Shown here: positions 25,237-35,221 of the stretch, one piece after another
Numbering within the stretch: the stretch's first letter is position 1
Layout of the letters: every line of letters starts with the position of its first letter
NCBI RefSeq assembly: GCF_947494055.1
Contig: NZ_CANLTR010000003.1
Location: 62,001 to 126,000, forward strand
Length of the DNA: 64,000 bases
Reading direction: 5' to 3'
Origin: an uncultured Jannaschia sp.
Lineage (GTDB): Bacteria; Pseudomonadota; Alphaproteobacteria; Rhodobacterales; Rhodobacteraceae
Translations under genes and position numbers: made by a program
The notes under the pieces: model-generated
The model's database searches: none
The model's input: the letters and a program-made list of their open reading frames with translations, nothing else
What the model was told of the DNA's origin: nothing

Positions 25237-28200
25237 CAGTAATCCTTCTCGTAGAACAGTCCGAGCGAGGTGCTCCCCGCCGCGCCGACGGAGCCGCGAA
25301 CCGTCAGGTCGCGGGTGACGTCGAGGTTCAGAGACAGGTCCGCTTCCCCGTTCTGGTCGATCTGCACGTCCGTGTAGACGTTGTCGGACACGTATTTCCC
25401 CGCCCGGAGCGCAACGTTCCCTTCGTCGTCGGTCGTCACGTCGAGATCGTCGAGCCCGGCGCTGCCGCGGAGGTTCTCGAGAAGTCCCCCCTGCGAGCGT
25501 CCCGCGAGCACCGCGACGGAGTTCGCGAGCTGCAGGGCCTGTAAAGGCGACAGCTCGCTCAGGTCACGGCCGAAGAAGATCTGCGCGACGATCTCCTCCT
25601 GCGGGATCTCGGGCGTCGACTCGAAGCGCACCTCGATCGCGTCGGCCGGTCCTTCGACAACGATCGAGGCGGTGATCGAGTCGGTCTGCGTCACCGCGAC
25701 GAGGCGGATATACGGGGTCAGCCCGCCCTGGAAGGTGATCGTGCCTTCGTCGAGGTCGAAGCGCTGCTGCAGGATGTCGAGCCGCCCGCGGACAAGCTCG
25801 AACCCGCCGGTCGTCACCGGATTGGCGGTCGTACCCCGCAGCCCCAGTGTCCCGCCGAGCTCCGCGTCGAGGCCACGGCCCCGGATGAAGATGCGACCCG
25901 GCGCGTCGATGGTGAGGTTCAGCCCGTAGGCCGGGCCGCCGCCACCGGACGGGGACATCGCGCCGTCCGAGCCGTCCTGTCGTGCCAGCGCGAGCGTCCG
26001 CTGCACCGGGCGGGGCGTGTTGATGTGGCGGATTTCCCGGAGGTCGCCGATCGCGGTGAGGCCGGAGGAGGGAACCGCGATCTCCGCCCCGTCGATGCGG
26101 ATGTTGCCACCGATCACCGCGCCGCCGGTCAGCGGCCCGGTGATCGTGACACGGCCGTCCACCTCGGCGGTGTAGAGCTGCGGGTCCTCCAGCGTGACGT
26201 CGAACTCGGTCGTCAGGTTGGCGCTGTAGGGCGCCGACAGGCCGACCGGGCCGTCGAGCGAGATGCGCCCGCCCGATTGCGGCGAGGCCGTGAGCGTGAT
26301 CTGGGCTTGTCCGTTCTGCAGATCGATCCGCGCGTCGATGTCGTCGAGCCCGTTCCTGAGCGACGGCAGGACCAGCGCCGCGTCGTTCGCGGTGATCGTG
26401 CCGGACACCGCGTCGAGCCCCGGCGGGCCGTTCACGCTCAGGTCGAACTGCGCGACGCCCGCGATCTGCTGCGGTGCGAGCGCGGGATTGGCGAGTCCGA
26501 GCGGCGCCGACCCGGTCACCGACAGGTCGAGATTGCCGTCGGGCAGCACCGACCCGGCAACGGCGGCATTGGTGCCGGAGGGTCCGTCCAGGTCGACGTC
26601 AACGGCCCAGACCTCGCCCTGTCGTTCGGCGGTGCCCGCGACGTTCAACGGACCGGCGATCTCGGGGACGAGCGGGCCGATATCGGGCACCGACAGGTCG
26701 AAGGAGGCCCGGGGAGACTCTCCGGTCAGCACGCCTTCCGCCGTCAGCGTGGCGCCGAGCGGGCCGCTCGCATCAATGTCCGCGTTCCACTGTCCATCCT
26801 GCTGGAACAGCCGGCCGGAGGCGTCGAGTGCGCCGTCGAGGCCCGGCACGAAGGGCGACACGTCGCCGGCGTTGAGCTGGAAGTCCAGATCGGCTTCGGG
26901 TCCCGTCGCGATGCCGGAGACGCTGGCCGAAAGCGCCTGCGCGCCGTCGACGTTCACGTCGACCTGGAACTGGCCGTCCACCTGCTCGGCCTCGACGTCG
27001 TAATTCAGCGGCCCCTGAAGCTGCGGCGCGAGTATGGAGGAATCGGGAATCTGCCCCGTCGCCGTGATCGACGGCACGCCGTTTACGAGGTCCACACTCG
27101 CGTCGAGCGTGGCGTCGTAGGGACCGGTTCCGTTGAGATCGATGGCGAAGCCGGTTTCCGTCTGCACTGCCTGCCCGGTGACCGACAGGCCGCCCGGCAC
27201 GGGCGCGAGCTCGCTCAGATCGGGCACGTCGGCGGTGAAATCCACCGTGAGCGGCGCGGCGGTTACGATGCTCTCGGCCGTGACGACCGAAGCGTAGGGG
27301 CCGCGCGCCATGATCTGCGCTGCGATGTCCTCGCCGATCCGCGCGACATTGCCGTCGATGTCGAGGCGGCCCTCGATACCGGGCGCGAAGTCCTCAAGCT
27401 CGGGGATCGTGCCGGCGAAATCGACGGAGAGGGCGTCGCCCGTCACCGGGCCGGAGGCGCGCAGCGTGATGTCCGAGGGCGCGGCGACGGAGGTGTCGAT
27501 CTCCCACACTCCGCCAACCTGACGAAGCGTGCCTTCGAGGTCGACCGCGCCCTGCAGCGCGGGCTGGCTCTCCAGCGCGGGGACGGGGCCGGTCAGGTCG
27601 GGCAGGGTGGCCGAAAAGGCGATCTCCGGCGTGTCGCCGGTGACGGTGCCTGCCACCTCGGCCGTGAGATCCCAGGGGCCGGACGCATCCGCGTCGATCG
27701 ACCAGACCCCGTTCGTCGCCGAAGCCTGTCCCGTGAGTTCGAGCGCGCCGGGTACGCCTTCGGCGAAGGCGGAAATGTCGGGGATAGCAGCGGAAAAGGT
27801 CACGTCCGGCGCCGGTCCGGTCAGGACGCCGTCGGCCGAGATCGTGACGCCCTCGGGCGCGGAGGCGTCGAGCGTGCCGGACCAGTTGCCCTCTTCGTCC
27901 TGCGTCACGTCGGCGGCGGCCTGGATCGGCCCATCGAGGCGCGGGTCGATGCGGGTGCCGTCCTCGATCGTCGCGGAGAAGGTCGCGCGGCTGGTTTCTC
28001 CGGCCTCGCGCTCGGGCGCTTCCTCGTCGAGGATCGCCGCGCTGCCTTCTGCGGAGAGGTGATCGTTCGAGAGGGTCATCGCGTCGACGAAGGTGCCGCT
28101 CGTGGTGCGACGCGTGTCGATGGCGAGAATCGTCTCGCCCTCGAGGATCGCGTCGGCCTGCGGAATGCCGAGCGCGAGATCCTGCGTCACCGCGCCGAGG

Positions 28201-29777
28201 GACAGGTCGAAGGTCGCGGCAACCGGTGCGTAGGTGCCGGTCACGGTCGCCTCCGCCGCGCCGCTCAGGTCCTGACCGGACAGGCCGGAAAGGCGCGCGA
28301 GGTCCGCGAAGGTCGAGACCAGATCTAGGGTCAACGTCAGCGGCTGCTCCGGGTCGGTTCCGTCGGCAGTGACGGATCCGGACAGGTCGTAACCCGCGCC
28401 GTCGAGCGACAGGTCGGTGAGACGGACGGGCGCCCCGTCCTGCCAGCCCACGTTCGCGGCGAGGTCGACCGCGTCGCCCACGGCCTGCTGCAGCGCGGGG
28501 TCGGCGAAGTCGAGCGCCTGCAGCGCGGCGGCGATCTCCGCGGTCGCGGCTTGGACCGTGCCGTCGCTGCGTTCGATCGCGCCTTCGGCGTTCACGCTCG
28601 CGGTGCCGAGTTCGAGCGTCGGCGTCGTGTAGTCCTGCGCGGTAAGGTCGAGCGTCCAGGTTTCGGACTGCGCCGCGTCGTAGGCCACGTCGAGTTCAGC
28701 GCTCAGAAGCTGGCTTTCGGTGGCGGTCGGCAGCAGGATCGGCGTGCCGTCGGGTGACGCGAGTTGACCGGTCACGTCGACGAAGCTCGGCCAACCATCG
28801 GTGCCGAGCCGGACCGTGCCCGCGAGCTGCAACGCCTGCGTGTCGAGCCGGAACGTGTCGAGGTCGAGGCTGCCGTCGTCGCGTTGCAGGCCTTGTGCGA
28901 CGAGCGCGATGTCGTCGCCGAAGAAGGCCTGGTAGCGCGGGGCAAGCAGCGCGGTGACGTCACCGCCGAGATCGACGTCGAAACGGCGGCCATCCTCGGT
29001 CCCGTCGAGCGTCACCTGCCCGCCGATCCGCTCCTCGCCGTTCGAGGCGACGGCGATGTCGGCCGCGAAGGCGTCGAGCGGGCCTTCGCCGTCGACGGTC
29101 AGCTCGATGGCGGGCGCGCCGGGCAGTTGCAGGAGCGTTGCGGCGATGCCGCCCTCCGCCTCCGCCACGTCGAGGTCGATATCGAGCGCCTGCGTCTCGG
29201 CGGCGTAGCTCGCGTCGATGCGGAAAGTGCCCTCGACCCCGTCGAGCCGCTGTCCGTCGAGATGGACCTCCCCGGACCCGTCGGCGAGCTGCGCGCTGGC
29301 CTGGAGCGTCAGGGCGAGTTCCTGTCCCAGAAGCGGGGCGCCGAGCTCGATGCGCTCCGCCCGCAGGCTCTCGATATTCACCGAGACCGGCAGGTCCGGC
29401 AGCGAGAAGCCAGAGGCCCCGGCATCCGGCAACGCCTCGACCCCTTCGGCCGGCAGCGGCGCGCGTTCGACGCGGATCAGCGCGGCCGAAAGTTCCTCGA
29501 CCTCGAGCCGGCCGCGCAGCAGCGCGGAGCGGTTCCAGTCCAGCACCACGTCCTCGAGCCGGAGCCACGGCCCCTCGTCGTCGGAGACCTGCAGCACGTC
29601 GAGCGAGGCCGCCGAGGAAAGCGCGCCCTCGAACCCGTCGATGCGGACCGACAGGCCCGGCGCCGACAGGTTGTCCTCGATGAGCCCCGTGAGGAAGCCG
29701 CGGTCGCGCTCCTCCTCGGCATCCTGCGCGAGGAGGGGCGTGGCCACGAGGACGAGGGGGAAGAGATAGCGCATCAT
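25236..29777 (-). CDS. tamB: Translocation and assembly module protein TamB
   Basis: The 1513-residue AsmA-like protein has an N-terminal signal/anchor (RYLFPLVLVATPLLAQ), a long stretch of repeated beta-strand units (many GPL/GPYxATL/GxLT turns), and a C-terminal DUF490/TamB domain (RGRLDILQQRFDLDEGTITF, EEIVAQIFFGRDLSELSPLQALQL, ending GSTSLGLFYEKDY). TamB spans the periplasm and, with TamA, aids outer-membrane assembly; current work views it as a phospholipid conduit. It overlaps tamA by 1 bp and pqiA by 1 bp. The start may be either of two adjacent ATGs. Confidence 0.95.
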   Translation of the reverse strand: MMRYLFPLVLVATPLLAQDAEEERDRGFLTGLIEDNLSAPGLSVRIDGFEGALSSAASLDVLQVSDDEGPWLRLEDVVLDWNRSALLRGRLEVEELSAALIRVERAPLPAEGVEALPDAGASGFSLPDLPVSVNIESLRAERIELGAPLLGQELALTLQASAQLADGSGEVHLDGQRLDGVEGTFRIDASYAAETQALDIDLDVAEAEGGIAATLLQLPGAPAIELTVDGEGPLDAFAADIAVASNGEERIGGQVTLDGTEDGRRFDVDLGGDVTALLAPRYQAFFGDDIALVAQGLQRDDGSLDLDTFRLDTQALQLAGTVRLGTDGWPSFVDVTGQLASPDGTPILLPTATESQLLSAELDVAYDAAQSETWTLDLTAQDYTTPTLELGTASVNAEGAIERSDGTVQAATAEIAAALQALDFADPALQQAVGDAVDLAANVGWQDGAPVRLTDLSLDGAGYDLSGSVTADGTDPEQPLTLTLDLVSTFADLARLSGLSGQDLSGAAEATVTGTYAPVAATFDLSLGAVTQDLALGIPQADAILEGETILAIDTRRTTSGTFVDAMTLSNDHLSAEGSAAILDEEAPEREAGETSRATFSATIEDGTRIDPRLDGPIQAAADVTQDEEGNWSGTLDASAPEGVTISADGVLTGPAPDVTFSAAIPDISAFAEGVPGALELTGQASATNGVWSIDADASGPWDLTAEVAGTVTGDTPEIAFSATLPDLTGPVPALESQPALQGAVDLEGTLRQVGGVWEIDTSVAAPSDITLRASGPVTGDALSVDFAGTIPELEDFAPGIEGRLDIDGNVARIGEDIAAQIMARGPYASVVTAESIVTAAPLTVDFTADVPDLSELAPVPGGLSVTGQAVQTETGFAIDLNGTGPYDATLDASVDLVNGVPSITATGQIPDSSILAPQLQGPLNYDVEAEQVDGQFQVDVNVDGAQALSASVSGIATGPEADLDFQLNAGDVSPFVPGLDGALDASGRLFQQDGQWNADIDASGPLGATLTAEGVLTGESPRASFDLSVPDIGPLVPEIAGPLNVAGTAERQGEVWAVDVDLDGPSGTNAAVAGSVLPDGNLDLSVTGSAPLGLANPALAPQQIAGVAQFDLSVNGPPGLDAVSGTITANDAALVLPSLRNGLDDIDARIDLQNGQAQITLTASPQSGGRISLDGPVGLSAPYSANLTTEFDVTLEDPQLYTAEVDGRVTITGPLTGGAVIGGNIRIDGAEIAVPSSGLTAIGDLREIRHINTPRPVQRTLALARQDGSDGAMSPSGGGGPAYGLNLTIDAPGRIFIRGRGLDAELGGTLGLRGTTANPVTTGGFELVRGRLDILQQRFDLDEGTITFQGGLTPYIRLVAVTQTDSITASIVVEGPADAIEVRFESTPEIPQEEIVAQIFFGRDLSELSPLQALQLANSVAVLAGRSQGGLLENLRGSAGLDDLDVTTDDEGNVALRAGKYVSDNVYTDVQIDQNGEADLSLNLDVTRDLTVRGSVGAAGSTSLGLFYEKDY

Positions 29778-31585
29778 CAGAAGGCCTGCCCGATACCGAT
29801 ATAGATCCCGACGCCGCCGTCGTCGTCCGGACCCGAAACGGGAAACCCGAGATCGACGCGGAGCGGTCCGATGCCCGTGTTGTAGCGCACGCCCAGACCC
29901 GCGCCAGAGTGGCTGTCTCCGCCGGTGAAGTCGGCATCCGGCGCAACGAGGCCGAAATCCACGAAGCCGACGATGCCGATGTTCTCCGTGACGTCCTGCC
30001 GGACCTCCCCGGACAGACCGACGAAGGACAGGCCGCCCACGGTGTCGCCGTCGTCGAGCTCGACGCCCAGGGATTGATATTCCTGGCCGCGGACGGTGCC
30101 GCCGCCGCCGGAGAAGAACAGCGTGCTCGCCGGCACGTCTTCCAGGTCGGGACCGATCACGCTGCCGACTTGCAGGCGGCCCGCGAGGACGGTCTGACGC
30201 TCGCCGCCGCCGAAGCCCTTGTAGCCGCGCACGTCACTCGTGAAGACGGCACCGGGCCCCGCGCGCGAGAAACCGTAGAACGGCCGCAGTCCCGCCTCGA
30301 CGTAGTAGCCGTCACGCGGGTTCAGGGGCACGTCGCGGCGATCGTATTGCGCGGCCAGCGGCAGGGAAAAGATCGAGAAGGAGCGTTTGCCGAGCGCGTC
30401 GTCCGTCTCACTGTACTCGTAGCCCAAGCCGTAGGAATATTCGAACGTGTCCGAGACGATGCGCCGCGCGCCGGCATCGATGAAGACGCGGTCCGAGCTG
30501 AAGTTCGGCTCGTCGAGGCGTTCCACCCCGCCGTTGACGTAAAGGTCGGTCTCCGCATTGAAGGTCGACGGGCGGAGGTAGCCGAAGGTCAGCCCGTAAT
30601 CGGTGCCGCCCGACACGGTGCCGCCGATACCGTCGACCGAAGCCTCGAGCCGCAGGGAATCGGCGTAGCCCGTCAGGTTGCGGTGCAGCCAGTAGGCCGA
30701 GGTCGAGATCCCCTCGTCCGAGGACAGCTCCGCGCCGAAGCCGAAGCGGCGGGGCAGGCGTTCGGCCACGGTGATCGTCATCGGCAGGGTGTTGTCCGGG
30801 CCGATCTGTTCGGCCTCGGTGATCGAGACCGAGTCGAAGGCGCCGGTCCGCTGCAGGCGGCTGGCCGAGGTCTGCACTTCGTCGGGGTCGAAGACGCGTC
30901 CTTCCCGCAGGTCGGCGATCCGCGCGATGTGGCGGGCGCGTACGTCTTCCGCCCCCTCGACGGCGATCGGCCCGTAGCGCAGCCGGGGCCCGGGTGCGAG
31001 GCGCAGGTCGGCGTCGAGCCGGTCGGTCGCGTGGTCTGCGGTGATGGTCTGCTGCGCGAGTTCGGCCTTGGCATGCCCGTCGGCGCGCCAGCCATCGACC
31101 CCCGCGCCGACGGCGTCGCGGATGATCTCCGTGCCCGCCGGCTCACCCGGGGCGAAGCCGTCGGGGACCTCGGTCTCGGGGGTGACCGGCGCGATCGCGG
31201 CGCGCCCGAACATGAACCGCGCGTTCGGCCGCACGTCGATCGTGACCTGCCCCACCGGGCTGCCCTGACCGATCGTGGGAAGCTCGGCGGCTTCGGTCCC
31301 GTCGACGCGGATGGAGATCTCCGGCCCGAAGTAGCCGGCCTCGAACAGCACGGCGAGAAGCCGGGCGTAATCGGCCTGCGCGGCGGCGACGATCTCGCGG
31401 CGCACGGTATCCTCCTCGCCGATGGCGGAGGCGGTGAGCGAGGCGGCCTGAAGCTGCTCGCCCAACTCGGAGAACGTGTCCTCGTCGCCGGCGATCCGGA
31501 AGGTGAGGTTCGCGGCGTTCGTCGACGCGGTCGAGATCAGCAGGGCGAGGCCCGTTGCAAGGACGTGTTTCAAGACAATTCCCAT
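29777..31585 (-). CDS. tamA: Outer-membrane protein TamA, Omp85 family
   Basis: The 602-residue protein has a signal peptide (cleavage near TNAA), about three POTRA domains and a C-terminal 16-strand Omp85 barrel with the lid-lock region GGGTVRGQEYQSLG and the ending DLGFPVSGP...IGIGQAF. Omp85 barrels insert or assist proteins and lipids in the outer membrane. The ATG at 31585 is chosen as it begins the signal peptide; sequence further upstream is unlike protein. It heads the six-gene tamA-tamB-pqiAA-pqiB-pqiC operon. Confidence 0.95.
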   Translation of the reverse strand: MGIVLKHVLATGLALLISTASTNAANLTFRIAGDEDTFSELGEQLQAASLTASAIGEEDTVRREIVAAAQADYARLLAVLFEAGYFGPEISIRVDGTEAAELPTIGQGSPVGQVTIDVRPNARFMFGRAAIAPVTPETEVPDGFAPGEPAGTEIIRDAVGAGVDGWRADGHAKAELAQQTITADHATDRLDADLRLAPGPRLRYGPIAVEGAEDVRARHIARIADLREGRVFDPDEVQTSASRLQRTGAFDSVSITEAEQIGPDNTLPMTITVAERLPRRFGFGAELSSDEGISTSAYWLHRNLTGYADSLRLEASVDGIGGTVSGGTDYGLTFGYLRPSTFNAETDLYVNGGVERLDEPNFSSDRVFIDAGARRIVSDTFEYSYGLGYEYSETDDALGKRSFSIFSLPLAAQYDRRDVPLNPRDGYYVEAGLRPFYGFSRAGPGAVFTSDVRGYKGFGGGERQTVLAGRLQVGSVIGPDLEDVPASTLFFSGGGGTVRGQEYQSLGVELDDGDTVGGLSFVGLSGEVRQDVTENIGIVGFVDFGLVAPDADFTGGDSHSGAGLGVRYNTGIGPLRVDLGFPVSGPDDDGGVGIYIGIGQAF

Positions 31586-31891
31586 TCCGTAGGCCGGCGG
31601 CGTGTCGGTCGGCCCCGGATCGCGCGGCCGAGGCCGTCGCGCCTGTTTATCAGGCGTTAACGCGCGACAAAAGCGGGCGGGGTTCACAAGCGCGGAACTG
31701 TGACCCATCTGTCCCGGAACCCGGTCCGGGGGACGGCGTTTGGAAGCGCCGCCGCCAGGTGCATCGGGCACGAACCGCGCAAGCAGGCGCGAGTCCCGGA
31801 GCCCGGCGGCGGACATGGCACTTGCGTCCGAGATGCGTCGACGTGTCGCTTGGTGTTGCACTTCCCGTTAACGACCCGCATGACTCGCCCC
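31586..31891 (+). other. Divergent intergenic region between tamA and the Anbu operon
   Basis: This 306-bp gap should hold promoters for both directions. A 6-bp stem (CCCGGA/TCCGGG, 31713-31730) and two GTTAACG sequences (near 31657 and 31868) are visible. No clear -35/-10 pair or open frame of coding character is seen. Confidence 0.4.
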
Positions 31892-33319
31892 ATGAGCGAG
31901 ACGACTCCCTTCGACGAGATGACCAATCCGGACGGTACGATCCGGGACGCCTACAAGGCCTTCGAGGCGTGGTTCTCTTCGGAGGACCCGGCGCATCTGC
32001 GTGCCAAGGCGCGCGAGGCCGAGGCGTTCTTCCGCCTCACCGGCATCACCTTCAACGTCTACGGACAGGCCGAGGCGGCCGAGCGATTGATCCCGTTCGA
32101 CATCGTGCCGCGCATCATCGCCGCCCGCGAATGGGCGAAGCTGTCGCGCGGGATCGAGCAGAGGGTCAGCGCGCTCAACGCGTTCCTCCACGACATCCAC
32201 CACCGGCAGGAGATCGTCCGCTCGGGACGACTCCCGCGCGAGATGATCGCGCGGAACGACGCCTATCTGAGCCAGATGATCGGGGTCGATCCGCCGGGCG
32301 GCATCTACACCCATATCGTCGGCATCGACCTCGTGCGGACGGGGCCGGACCAGTTCTACGTCCTCGAGGACAACGCGCGGACGCCGTCGGGCGTGAGCTA
32401 CATGCTCGAGAACCGCGAGACGATGCTCCACATGTTCCCCGAGATCTTCGCCAAGAACCGGGTGCAGCGGGTGAGCCGCTATCCCGAGCGCCTGCATGCG
32501 AGCCTTGCCGCCTGCGCGCCGATGGCCTGCACGGGCGATCCGGTCGTCGCGGTGCTGACGCCCGGCATCCACAACTCCGCCTATTACGAGCACAGCTTCC
32601 TCGCCGACCAGATGGGGGTGGAGCTAGTGGAGGGCCACGACCTGCGCGTGGTCAACGGCCGGGTCGCGATGCGCACGACGCAGGGCTACAAGGCGATCGA
32701 CGTGCTCTACCGCCGGGTCGACGACGACTTCCTCGACCCGATGAACTTCCGCACGGACAGCTATCTCGGCGTGCCCGGCATCTTCGACGTCTACCGCGCC
32801 GGCGGCATCACCATCGCCAACGCCCCGGGGACCGGGGTCGCCGACGACAAGGCGATCTACAGCTATATGCCCGAGATCGTGGAGTTCTACACCGGCGAGA
32901 AGCCGCTTCTGGAGAACGTGCCGACCTGGCGGTGCTCGGATGCCGACAGCCTGGCCTACGTGCTCGACAACCTCGCCGAGTTGGTGGTCAAGGAGGTGCA
33001 TGGCTCGGGCGGCTACGGGATGCTGATCGGGCCGGCCGCGTCGAAGAAGGAGTTGCGTGAGTTCCGCCGCAAGCTCGAGAGCCGGCCCGGCAACTACATT
33101 GCGCAGCCCACGCTGTCGCTCTCGACGGCGCCGATCTTCACCCGCTCCGGCCTGTCGCCCCGGCATCTCGACTTGCGGCCCTTCGTACTCGTCTCCCCGA
33201 ACGGGATCGACATCACGCCGGGCGGGCTGACGCGGGTGGCGCTGAAGAAGGGCTCGCTTGTGGTGAATTCCTCGCAGGGCGGGGGCACGAAGGACACCTG
33301 GGTGCTGGAGGACGATTGA
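31892..33319 (+). CDS. Circularly permuted ATP-grasp protein of the Anbu operon
   Basis: The 475-residue protein is of the type-2 circularly permuted ATP-grasp family (DUF404/DUF407). Motifs: GITFNVYG, IGVDPPGGIYTHIVGIDLVR, VLEDNARTPSGVSYMLENR, VVKEVHGSGGYGML, and the RPFVLVSPNG to SQGGGTKDTW end. ATP-grasp enzymes join a carboxylate to an amine; together with the alpha-E and transglutaminase genes this was proposed by Iyer and colleagues as a peptide synthesis/tagging system. The start may be 31892 or 31880; neither has a strong ribosome binding site. Confidence 0.9.
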   Translation: MSETTPFDEMTNPDGTIRDAYKAFEAWFSSEDPAHLRAKAREAEAFFRLTGITFNVYGQAEAAERLIPFDIVPRIIAAREWAKLSRGIEQRVSALNAFLHDIHHRQEIVRSGRLPREMIARNDAYLSQMIGVDPPGGIYTHIVGIDLVRTGPDQFYVLEDNARTPSGVSYMLENRETMLHMFPEIFAKNRVQRVSRYPERLHASLAACAPMACTGDPVVAVLTPGIHNSAYYEHSFLADQMGVELVEGHDLRVVNGRVAMRTTQGYKAIDVLYRRVDDDFLDPMNFRTDSYLGVPGIFDVYRAGGITIANAPGTGVADDKAIYSYMPEIVEFYTGEKPLLENVPTWRCSDADSLAYVLDNLAELVVKEVHGSGGYGMLIGPAASKKELREFRRKLESRPGNYIAQPTLSLSTAPIFTRSGLSPRHLDLRPFVLVSPNGIDITPGGLTRVALKKGSLVVNSSQGGGTKDTWVLEDD

Positions 33320-33368
33320 TGACCGGCACCGCGACACGATTCCCCGCCCCCGAGGGGAGGGCCGCCCG

Positions 33369-34310
33369 ATGCTAGGCAAGACTGCCGGCGGCCTGCTGTG
33401 GATGTTCCGCTACATGGAGCGGTGTGAGAACCTCGCGCGTCTCGTGGAGACCGGCCAGCGCATCGCGCTGACCCGGCCCGACCGTGCCGACAGCGAATGG
33501 TCGAGCCTGCTGCAGACCGCGTCCTCCCGCGACGCCTATGACATGCATCACGACGAAGTGACGGGGGAGGCGGTGATCGACTGGCTCCTGCGTGCGCGCG
33601 ACAACCCGGCCTCGGTCATCAACTGTATTGCGCAGGCACGCACCAACGCCCGGCTCGTCCGCACGGCGATCACCCGCGAGGTCTGGGAATCGGTGAACGA
33701 GGCGTGGATGGTGCTGGGCAAGGAGCTGTCCGGCCGCGTCTCGATGCGCGACCTGCAGCGCGTCCTCGGCGTGATCCGCCAGCGCTCGGCCTTCGTGCGC
33801 GGCGCGCTGCACGGCACGATGCTGCGCAACGACATCTACGATTTCGCCCGGCTCGGCACGTTCATCGAGCGGGCCGATGCCACGGCGCGTCTGCTCGACG
33901 TGAAGTATTACGTGCTCCTGCCCTCCGCGGCCGGCGTCGGCTCCTCGCTCGACAACGCGCAGTGGGAGGTGATCCTGCGGGCCGTGTCCGCGGAAGGGGC
34001 CTACCGGATGGTGCACGGGCGCGTCCGCGTGGCCCCCGACATCGCCCGGTTCCTGATGCTCGACAAGCGGCAGCCGCGCAGCCTGTCGTTCTGCTACGAC
34101 AAGATCGGCGCCAACCTCGAATATCTCGAGCGCGATTACGGCGTCCGGATGCCGTCCCACGACATGAGCGAGACGATCTGCCAGGATCTCGACCACGCCA
34201 CGATCCAGAGCATCATCGAGACCGGGCTGCACGAGTTCCTGCAGGACTTCCTGCGCCGCAACGCCGCCCTCGCGGCGCAGATCGAGCACGATTACAGGTT
34301 CAGCCAATGA
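33369..34310 (+). CDS. Alpha-E domain-containing protein (DUF403)
   Basis: The 313-residue all-helical protein begins MLGKTAGGLLWMFRYMERCENLARLVETG. It has the family pattern NARLVRTAITREVWESVNE, RNDIYDFARLGTFIERADATARLLDVKYY and DNAQWEVILRAVSAEGAYR. Alpha-E proteins always accompany circularly permuted ATP-grasp proteins; the conserved glutamates in the R/E-rich helices suggest an enzymatic or scaffold role not yet defined. It starts 49 bp after the ATP-grasp gene and overlaps the transglutaminase gene by 4 bp. Confidence 0.93.
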   Translation: MLGKTAGGLLWMFRYMERCENLARLVETGQRIALTRPDRADSEWSSLLQTASSRDAYDMHHDEVTGEAVIDWLLRARDNPASVINCIAQARTNARLVRTAITREVWESVNEAWMVLGKELSGRVSMRDLQRVLGVIRQRSAFVRGALHGTMLRNDIYDFARLGTFIERADATARLLDVKYYVLLPSAAGVGSSLDNAQWEVILRAVSAEGAYRMVHGRVRVAPDIARFLMLDKRQPRSLSFCYDKIGANLEYLERDYGVRMPSHDMSETICQDLDHATIQSIIETGLHEFLQDFLRRNAALAAQIEHDYRFSQ

Positions 34311-35119
34311 CCACTTCCCTCCGGATCCGGCATGCGACGACCTATCGCTGGGACGCGCCGATCTCCTACGCGCTCCAGCAGCTTCGCCTGACGCCGAAGA
34401 ACCGCTCGGGGCAGAAGGTCCGCGAATGGTCCACCCATATCGACGGCGGCAAGATCGAGGTGGAGTTCGACGACGCCCATGCCAACCGCACGCAACTCGT
34501 CTCGGTCGAGCCGGGCCGCCAGGAGGTCACGATCGTCGCCGAGGGCCACGTGGACATCGACGACGAGGCCGGGATCATCGGGCAGCAGGGCGGGTACATG
34601 CCGCTGTGGATGTTCCTCAGGCCGACCGACCGGACGCGTCGGGGTCCCGGCACGATGGCGCTCGCCCGGCAGGTCCGCGATACGTCCGACCAGCTCGCGC
34701 AGCTGCACGCCCTGTCGGCGGCGATCCGCGAGAAGGTCACCTACGCCACCGGAACGACCGAGGTCACGATGACCGCGGAGGAGGCCGTCCAGAACGGTAC
34801 CGGGGTCTGTCAGGACCACGCGCATATCTTCGTCACCGCCGCGCGGCTGCTCGACCGGCCGGCCCGCTACGTCTCGGGCTACCTGAAGATGGACGGCGTC
34901 GAGCAGCAGGACGCGACCCATGCCTGGGCGGAAGCCTATGTCGACGGGATCGGCTGGGTCGGGTTCGACATCTCGAACGGGATCTCGCCGGACGAGCGCT
35001 ACGTCCGCGTGGCGACCGGGCTCGATTACGGCGACGCCGCGCCGATCTCGGGGATCCGCCGCGGGGCCGGAACGGAATCGCTCACCGTCGAGTTGACGGT
35101 GTCCCAGTCGCAGCAGTAG
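34307..35119 (+). CDS. Transglutaminase-like cysteine peptidase family protein
   Basis: The 270-residue protein has an N-terminal beta domain (RIRHATTYRWDAPISYALQQLRLTP) and a transglutaminase-like core with the triad C168 (NGTGVCQDHAH), H205 (DATHAWAEA) and D221 (GFDISNG). These enzymes are thought to hydrolyse or transfer peptides. The ATG overlaps the alpha-E stop. It is followed by the Anbu gene after 102 bp, the known gene order of this operon. Confidence 0.93.
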   Translation: MTTSLRIRHATTYRWDAPISYALQQLRLTPKNRSGQKVREWSTHIDGGKIEVEFDDAHANRTQLVSVEPGRQEVTIVAEGHVDIDDEAGIIGQQGGYMPLWMFLRPTDRTRRGPGTMALARQVRDTSDQLAQLHALSAAIREKVTYATGTTEVTMTAEEAVQNGTGVCQDHAHIFVTAARLLDRPARYVSGYLKMDGVEQQDATHAWAEAYVDGIGWVGFDISNGISPDERYVRVATGLDYGDAAPISGIRRGAGTESLTVELTVSQSQQ

Positions 35120-35221
35120 AGCCGACCGTCCCCGGCACACAATGCGGCCCAACCGGAATGCCTGCCTGACGGCCCCGCGGCGCGCCGCGCGCGTCGCACA
35201 CTCGAAACGGAACCCTCCCCC

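Noticed and set aside
26025-28328. Long plus-strand open frame of over 700 codons opposite tamB
   Set aside because: Its composition is Arg/Gly/His-rich with no domain pattern. High third-position GC in tamB keeps the opposite strand open.
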